A DNA stretch of 25,934 bases from Chromera velia (Eukaryota; Sar; Chromeraceae), in assembly GCA_018398765.1 (NCBI GenBank), contig JAHBMJ010001804.1:1-25934 (forward strand), read 5' to 3'. This document shows positions 20,690 to 25,934 of this stretch, one piece after another; within the stretch, counting starts at the first letter, position 1, and each line of letters begins with the position of its first letter. The position numbers and the translations under genes are program-made. Below the pieces are notes generated by a model that worked only from the letters and a program-made list of their open reading frames with translations, searched no databases and was not told the origin of the DNA.

Positions 20690-21745
20690 CAGAAAAGAGA
20701 ACCATAAAAATGAAAGTGGAGCAGACATAATACACATAGAGAGAGAAGAAAGATGAAGACTGACACGTCATTATGTGAATGGACATGGAAGATGAAAGTG
20801 AAGCTGACCTTCTCCAAGCAGACAGGCTGGCAGACAGGAAAGATTGATAAAGCTGGAGAGGCCGTCATATACGCAGGCAGGAAAAATGGTCGACAGGAAA
20901 GATGAAAGTGGGAGACGCCGTCATACGCGCAGGCAGGAAAGATGAAAGCGGCGAGCCCTCATACAAGCAGGCCAGACGAAATTGGGGAGTCGTCAAGCAA
21001 GCAGACAGGGAGGCTGAATGTGGAGAGGCTGTCATAAAAGCGGACAGGAAAAAGGCAAGCCAGAAGCTTTCATGCAAGTTGACAGGAAATATTGATGAAA
21101 CGGGAGAGGCCGTCATACATGCAAGCAGCCAGGAAAGATGGAAGTGGAGAGCCGTCTTCAAGCAGACAAGACAGACAAAAGTGGCAAGTCATCGTGCAAG
21201 CAGACACAGAAGATGGAACCTGAGCAGACGTCATGCAAACCGACAGGAAACATGGAAGCGAAGAAGCTGTCATGCATGTCGACAGGAAATATTGATGAAA
21301 CGGGAGAGGTCATCATACACGTAGGCAGGAAAGATGGAAGTGGAGAGCCGTCTTCAAGCAGGCAAGACAGGCAAAAGGAGAGTCGCCATGCAAGCAGACA
21401 GGGAGGGTGAAAGTGGAGTGGCTGTCATGAGAACCGACTGGAGAAATGGAAGCCAGAGGCCTTCATGCAAGTTGACAGGAAATATTGATGAAACGGGAGA
21501 GGCCGTCTTCCACGCAGGCAGCTAGGAAAGGTGGCAGTGCGGAAAGACGTCATGCATGCAAACAAGCAAGTCTTACTAGACAGAAGAAAGTAGAGAGCCA
21601 TCAGGCAAATAAACAGGAAAGATGGAAGCTGAGAAGACTTCATGCAAGCACTCAAGGAAGATGAAAGTGGCGAGGCCGTCATGCAAACAGACAAAAACCT
21701 GGAAGTGGAGAGGCCGTCATTCAAGCGGGAAAGATGAAAGGAAAG
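20690..21745 (+). repeat. Degenerate minisatellite, ~40-bp unit, ~197-bp higher-order period
   Basis: About 25 diverged units share the pattern GACAGGAAAGATG, GAAGTGGAGAG and GCCGTCATGCAAGCA, with spacing of 38 to 41 bp. A variant unit containing GGAAATATTGATGAAACGGG recurs at 21081, 21281 and 21474, and AGGAAAGATGGAAGTGG recurs at 21131 and 21328. This gives a higher-order period of about 193-200 bp, or five units. Several frames on both strands stay open for 70 to 150 codons because the unit is near a multiple of three, but there is no start context, splice signal or domain. Confidence 0.85.
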
Positions 21746-22360
21746 GCGAAAGAACGTCTGCGTGTCTATCTTCATATAGGATCTCTGGCCTGAAGATTTG
21801 ATATTCTCACTACGTGTCCAGACAGATGCTTGATTTGACTGTACAGAGTTCATGACTGCACTGATTCTCGTTACTAGCAAGGTCAGTCAAAAAGCTGCAT
21901 GCACAGACGCGGGATGGCCTGCGGATTTGAACTTACTGGTGGGCTTGCCACCTCCATCTAGTCCCGATAGAAGCATGTGCTGCTACGTTTGCCCCATACC
22001 TGTTCTTTTTTGCCGATGTTCGTGCATCGAAGATCCTTAATTGAACGTATTGACGTGCAACAGCTACCTGGGTCACATCGAACGTTGCATGCGTGCGTCA
22101 GTTTTGGTCCCGCACATGTTGTTTGAGGGGCACGTTTGTGTGTTGGCGCAGGGATTGTTTTTCTGCGACCGTTCGCACGGAGGGTGTCGAGATCGGGCGT
22201 TTCACGTTGACCGACCAAGGTCGCGGCGGTGTCGAGGCCCTGGGCCCCGGCACTGGCCGCGAATGGCCCGCATATGGCCCGCATATATTGGCCCGTGCCT
22301 CCTATAGCTGCCCGGCCGGACCCCGGCATGGCCCCGGCATGCATATCACATAGGTCAGTC
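21746..22360. other. Intergenic DNA upstream of the RINGv-FHA gene
   Basis: No gene is recognised. The part 22170-22342 is GC-rich and contains tandem ATGGCCCGCAT (near 22263-22286) and CCCCGGCATG (22321-22340) duplications. These look like short-period repeats and not coding sequence. Confidence 0.5.
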
Positions 22361-22372
22361 TGCATGCATGCA
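22361..22372. promoter_or_regulatory. TGCATGCATGCA motif, 336 bp upstream of the RINGv-FHA gene
   Basis: A perfect 12-bp palindrome lies 336 bp upstream of ATG 22708, almost the same distance as the motif found upstream of the opposing gene. It matches the TGCATGC element known from apicomplexan promoters. A regulatory role is inferred. Confidence 0.35.
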
Positions 22373-22707
22373 GTTCAACTCCATGCAAGCATTTTGACTC
22401 CGCGAAGTCGATCAATCAGCAGAAAGTCTGTCCGCAAAACTTGCCCTCAATACGCTACGTGAAGGATGTGTAGAGGCTGCTTACCACTTTCTGTCCTCCT
22501 ACTCTCGTTGCAGTTACTTTCGCTTCCACTTTTCACCGAAAGCCAAGCAGACAGCATCTCAGCAACTATCGTACCGGTACAGGGAGGTGTGTGCGAGACA
22601 GACTGACTTCGGCTCGCTGAGTTCCCTTTATCTGCAGAAAGGGGACTCTCTCTGACGTTGATTGGTCTCTGGTATCGTGTGTCCTTGAGAGGAGGAGGTG
22701 GAGAAGG

Positions 22708-25240
22708 ATGTCGAAAAAGCAAAGAAAGGCCCATGAAGTGAAACTCACTGCAGGCACTTGGGCAAACGACAGTCATGGTCTGTTCGACTATGAGTCCAAG
22801 GCCGTTTTTGCTCGTTCGTACAAAGCAGGTACTTCTGGCACTGTCGACTCGTATACAGTTGTCAGAGAGGGGACAGAAGTGAAGATGATTCCAACTAAGC
22901 AATTAAAGTTAGACAGACTTGGACAGACGAAGGAGGAGGACGCTTCAAGAGTCGAATTGGTGAGAGCAGACTGGAACGGCACAGGATATGACGTGTCTGC
23001 GTGCCATTCAGGTGCAGCCGAGCAAGAGCACAAAGACACATCCCCCGACACGTTATGGTCTGTAGTAAGAAACCAGCCGCACAGGACTGCAGCCATCCAG
23101 GAGGGGGATTGTTTGAGGCTTGGAAGGTTCAAGCTCCAAATCAGACAGGTCGTTTGGAATGACGGGGATCAGCTGAACGCTCAGCTACCTGCTGTTGAGA
23201 AGGCCCAGGGGGCAAAACCAAGCGTAACCACCCCGCCCCCACCTCCAGCCGTAGCCCCCCCTGCGCCAACTGCTCTTCCTGTTGCGGCGGTGGGTGGAGG
23301 GAGGGAGGAGGCACAGCCAGTTGAAGGGGACGGGCAGCCGGTGCAGACACCGTTCGGCCTCGGTGCCACGTCAGCCTACACACCTGCCTGGCTGCGTGCC
23401 CGCGATGAACTAGCGCGCGCTGCCGAGGAAGGGGAGGCGGGGGCCGGGGCTGAGGAGAATGCCGCGGCAGATGGTGAGAGGGAAGGTGAGGAGGAGGAAG
23501 GCGCCCCCGCAGTTTTGAGGTCTGCAAGTAGTGCAACTGCAGGAAGGCTTGGTGTGCCTGCAGCAGCAGCAGCAGATAGGGCAGACGCCATCACAAATGT
23601 GAACACCCCCCGGTTCGAGCCGGACTCGGGGGGGGATGTTCCTTCCCCCGCTGTTGCTGCTCTTCCTGAGGGAGAAGAGAATTGTGAGTTCGTGTGTCGT
23701 ATCTGTTTGTCAGAGGAGGAAGACGAGGACACTGGTCCTCTTGTTAGTCCCTGTGTCTGCAAGGGGTCCATGTCCCTTGTTCACCTTCATTGTCTAAGGA
23801 CATGGATGGAAGGGAGGTTGAAAATCGAACGCAACCCAAATGGACACGCGCAGTCCTTCTTTTGGCGAAGTCTCGACTGTGAGCTCTGCAAAGCTCCTTA
23901 TCCGACTTTCGTTGACGCCAAGGGCGAGAGACTGAAACTTTTCGAGGTGCCCGAGCCAGAGGCCCCTTACGTTTGTCTCTCCGTGACGATCAAACAGCGA
24001 GGCCAGATGGTGCATGGCTTTCATCTAGTTTCGCTGGCCCACGGGCGAATCGTGAAGCTCGGCAGAGGACACTCTGCAGAGGTCAGATAGAAGGAACCTG
24101 CGTTAGTGCGTTTGTGATTGGAAAGACTGTATTGAATCTTTGAGACAAAGTAAAAAAAGACAGAAAACGAAGGAAAGAGGAGTTTGCGGATACACGCAAC
24201 ATCAGTAAACTGGTAATCGTGTCATTCCCTCCTTTCTTTGTTTCGTTTGTTGGTTCCTTCCCTGCCCCACCAGAGGAAATAGGATGCGTTGCGCCCACTT
24301 TCTCTTCTCTGTGAGTGCTGCCTTTATTGTGTCTTCCATCAGACTATCATCTCGCTCGTTCACCACCCCTTCCCATTCCCCCAGCCTTTTTGCTACTTCA
24401 ACTACATTCAGTAGTTTCAAATATTGACGCATTCACATGGAAACACAAAACCTCTCGCACTTAATTCTTTCGAGCAGGTCCGCATCTCGGATATCTCGGT
24501 CTCTCGCACACACGCGACCCTCCGGGTTGTGGGGGGGAGAGTATTGATTGAAGACATGCGGAGCAAATTCGGGACCCTGCTCGCTGTGAAGGGACCCCTG
24601 CAGCTAGCACCATCCCAGGGTGTCTCGGTGCAGGTCGGTGGATTGTATAATTGCACATGAAGTATGAACACAAAAAAATGCAGAGACTATGTGTCTCGCC
24701 ATGTCCGTTGGTAGGCTAGCCTGTGTTCCTTCTCTTTCTGCGCCTGGCTAGTTGGCTCTCCACACAATTATTTTTTCAGTTACTCTTAGCGGCCGGTCTC
24801 TCTGCATGAGACGAGAGGGGAAAGTCCCCCTTCTTGATGTGAGAGGAGAAGAGTGATAACCCAATAAAGGAGCAAAGAAGCATTCTACAAGAGGGCGTTC
24901 GTTTCTTTTGTTGGTTTCCACCGAAGATGCATCTGTACACGTTTCGTTTTTTTGCCGTCCTGCCTTTTTCTTCTCTTCTCTTCTGCAGGTCGGACGAAGC
25001 TGCCTCGTGTTGGACATGAAGTCGCAGTGGAGGGGCTTGGGGGGCGGCTTCCGTTGCCTGTGTGCTGCAGGTGCAGACGAGTCTGACGTCAGGCTGATCG
25101 AGAGGGAAAGCAGAGACCCTCCTGAGGGAGAAAGCCCCACGAGGGCTTCAAGGGGGAGGTCTCCCAATGGAGGACGGGTCGGTTCATGCGTCTATTTCTC
25201 TGCCTCCGTATTTGTTTCTTTCTTTCTTTCTCTCTTTCTC

Positions 25241-25287
<47 letters not shown>

Positions 25288-25288
25288 C

Positions 25289-25335
<47 letters not shown>

Positions 25336-25908
25336 GTCTGTGTCTGTCTGTCTGTCTTTCTGTCTTTCTTTCTTTCTTTCTTTCTTTCTGCATTTTTCTT
25401 TCTGTCAGAAAAGAAGATCGATCCCGTGGTTTGCCTTGCAATCTGCCTTCCTGCTTGCTTGTCAGGTCAAGTGAGACTCCCCCAGACGCTTCGTCCTCTG
25501 CACCGTCTTAATTCCTTTCTCTTCTCTTTTCCCCGTTCTTTCTGCATGCAGGGCGCGGCTGCGAGTCCCGCCAATCGATCCCCCTCCTCGCCCCCCGTCC
25601 AGCCGCCCCCACCCCCACCTCCCCCAGGGGCCCCAGCCGCCGCCGCCGCTGCGAGTGCGGGGAGCCCCGCTCAGCCCGCAGTTGTCCCTCCAGGTGACGA
25701 TTCGCCTGTTGGTGGGGATGCGTTGGGGGGTGACCCCTTTCCTTCCTCTGAGGATTCTATTCTTGGAGGGGCGGAGAGGGGGGGGCAGCAGGTGGATAGC
25801 GGGGTCGTTGACCAAGTGGCTGAATTTGCAGAGGGTTCAGCTGGCCGTGCAGCCATGGGGGGGGGGGAATCTGTGCCTGAGGAAGAGAGGGTAGCAGTTG
25901 AGGTGTGA
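22708..25908 (+). CDS. RINGv (C4HC3) - FHA domain protein, probable E3 ubiquitin ligase
   Basis: Exons 22708-24081, 24478-24633, 24989-25177 and 25552-25908, all joined in phase 0, encode about 691 residues. Residues 133-148 contain GDCLRLGR followed by a basic strand, a motif typical of this family's N-terminus. Residues 170-325 are Pro/Ala/Glu-rich and disordered. The RINGv finger has C330, C333, C349, C351, H359, C362, C391 and C394, with W366. The FHA domain spans about 422-520, with G452-R453, S467-R468-x-H470 and SKFGT at 487-491 in place of the usual NGT. The family is thought to pair phosphothreonine recognition with E2-dependent ubiquitin transfer; this role is inferred. The last exon is Pro/Ala/Gly-rich and ends TGA at 25906, but GTGAGT overlaps that stop, so the protein may continue past the window. 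Confidence 0.8.
24082..24477 (+). other. Intron 1 of the RINGv-FHA gene
   Basis: The 396-nt intron begins GTCAGA, with an in-frame TAG three codons in, and ends TTCGAGCAG. It splits the FHA domain between the GR loop and the S-R-x-H strand. The continuity of the domain across the join supports both ends. Confidence 0.75.
24634..24988 (+). other. Intron 2 of the RINGv-FHA gene, flanked by a 10-bp direct repeat
   Basis: The 355-nt intron starts GTCGGT and ends CTTCTGCAG. TGCAGGTCGG occurs at both boundaries (24629-24638 and 24984-24993), so the exact splice point is ambiguous by sequence although the protein is unchanged. Confidence 0.75.
25178..25551 (+). other. Intron 3 of the RINGv-FHA gene
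   Basis: The 374-nt intron starts GTCGGT and ends CATGCAG. It consists largely of a CTTT microsatellite. The donor is chosen because it keeps phase 0 with the last exon; GTCTCC at 25159 would not. Confidence 0.6.
25211..25390 (+). repeat. (CTTT)n microsatellite in intron 3
   Basis: About 180 nt of nearly pure TTTC/CTTT units with a few CTCT and TGTC variants. It accounts for open frames of Phe/Leu/Ser repeats on the plus strand and Lys/Glu/Arg repeats on the minus strand. Confidence 0.95.
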
Positions 25909-25934
25909 GTTTTGAGGGGTGGAAACGTGAAGGG

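Noticed and set aside
20902-21880. Repeat proteins or a CRISPR-like array in the minisatellite
   Set aside because: Units are contiguous and diverged without unique spacers, and frames are open on both strands with no start or splice signals. This is a minisatellite in a eukaryotic genome.
23610-23624. tRNA B-box match GGTTCGAGCC
   Set aside because: It lies inside the coding sequence of exon 1 of the RINGv-FHA gene, with no A-box or acceptor stem around it.
23141-23771. Two minus-strand 131-codon frames
   Set aside because: They are shadows of the Pro/Ala/Glu-rich linker of the RINGv-FHA protein.
25184-25474. Phe/Leu/Ser and Lys/Glu/Arg repeat proteins
   Set aside because: They are translations of the CTTT microsatellite inside intron 3.

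Overview
This is a window of a eukaryotic nuclear genome, most likely an alveolate and plausibly a chromerid alga related to Chromera. The evidence is indirect: spliced protein genes, very long purine/pyrimidine low-complexity tracts, abundant microsatellites, and one protein joining a RINGv (C4HC3) finger to an FHA domain, an architecture known from ciliates, apicomplexans and chromerids. No rRNA, convincing tRNA, operon or CRISPR array is visible.

Three protein-coding loci can be supported. (1) On the minus strand at 397-2150 is the 5' part of a gene encoding a long disordered protein rich in TP-R/K motifs. It ends in the first helix of what looks like a SprT-like metalloprotease domain of GCNA type; the rest lies beyond the left edge. 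(2) On the minus strand at 15641-17497 is a two-exon gene for an acidic, Q-rich protein of about 528 residues that I do not recognise. (3) On the plus strand at 22708-25908 is a four-exon gene of about 691 codons with an N-terminal LGR motif region, a RINGv finger and an FHA domain spread over exons 1-3. Genes 2 and 3 are head to head across 5.2 kb of repeat-rich DNA.

Between genes 1 and 2 lie two contrasting blocks. At 3751-6263 is a decayed open frame with a C2HC zinc finger, a coiled coil and a globular C-terminal half, interrupted by three in-frame stops (all TAG) and two frame changes. It is followed by a 3' region ending in A10 and resembles a retroelement ORF1-like gene. At 7222-7473 is a small terminal-inverted-repeat element (MITE-like) carrying GC-rich hairpins. 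From about 7.5 to 15.6 kb the DNA is a mosaic of CT- and GA-rich tracts with only weak exon candidates.

The 17.5-22.7 kb interval holds a 52-bp tandem repeat, a cluster of TGTAACA motifs with a telomere-like loop, and a roughly 1-kb minisatellite of about 40-bp units with a ~197-bp higher-order period. Both flanking genes carry TGCATGCATG about 340 bp upstream of their start codons. No gene in the window clearly works with another in one pathway. A GCNA-like protease would act in DNA-protein crosslink repair, and a RINGv-FHA protein in phosphothreonine-dependent ubiquitination.
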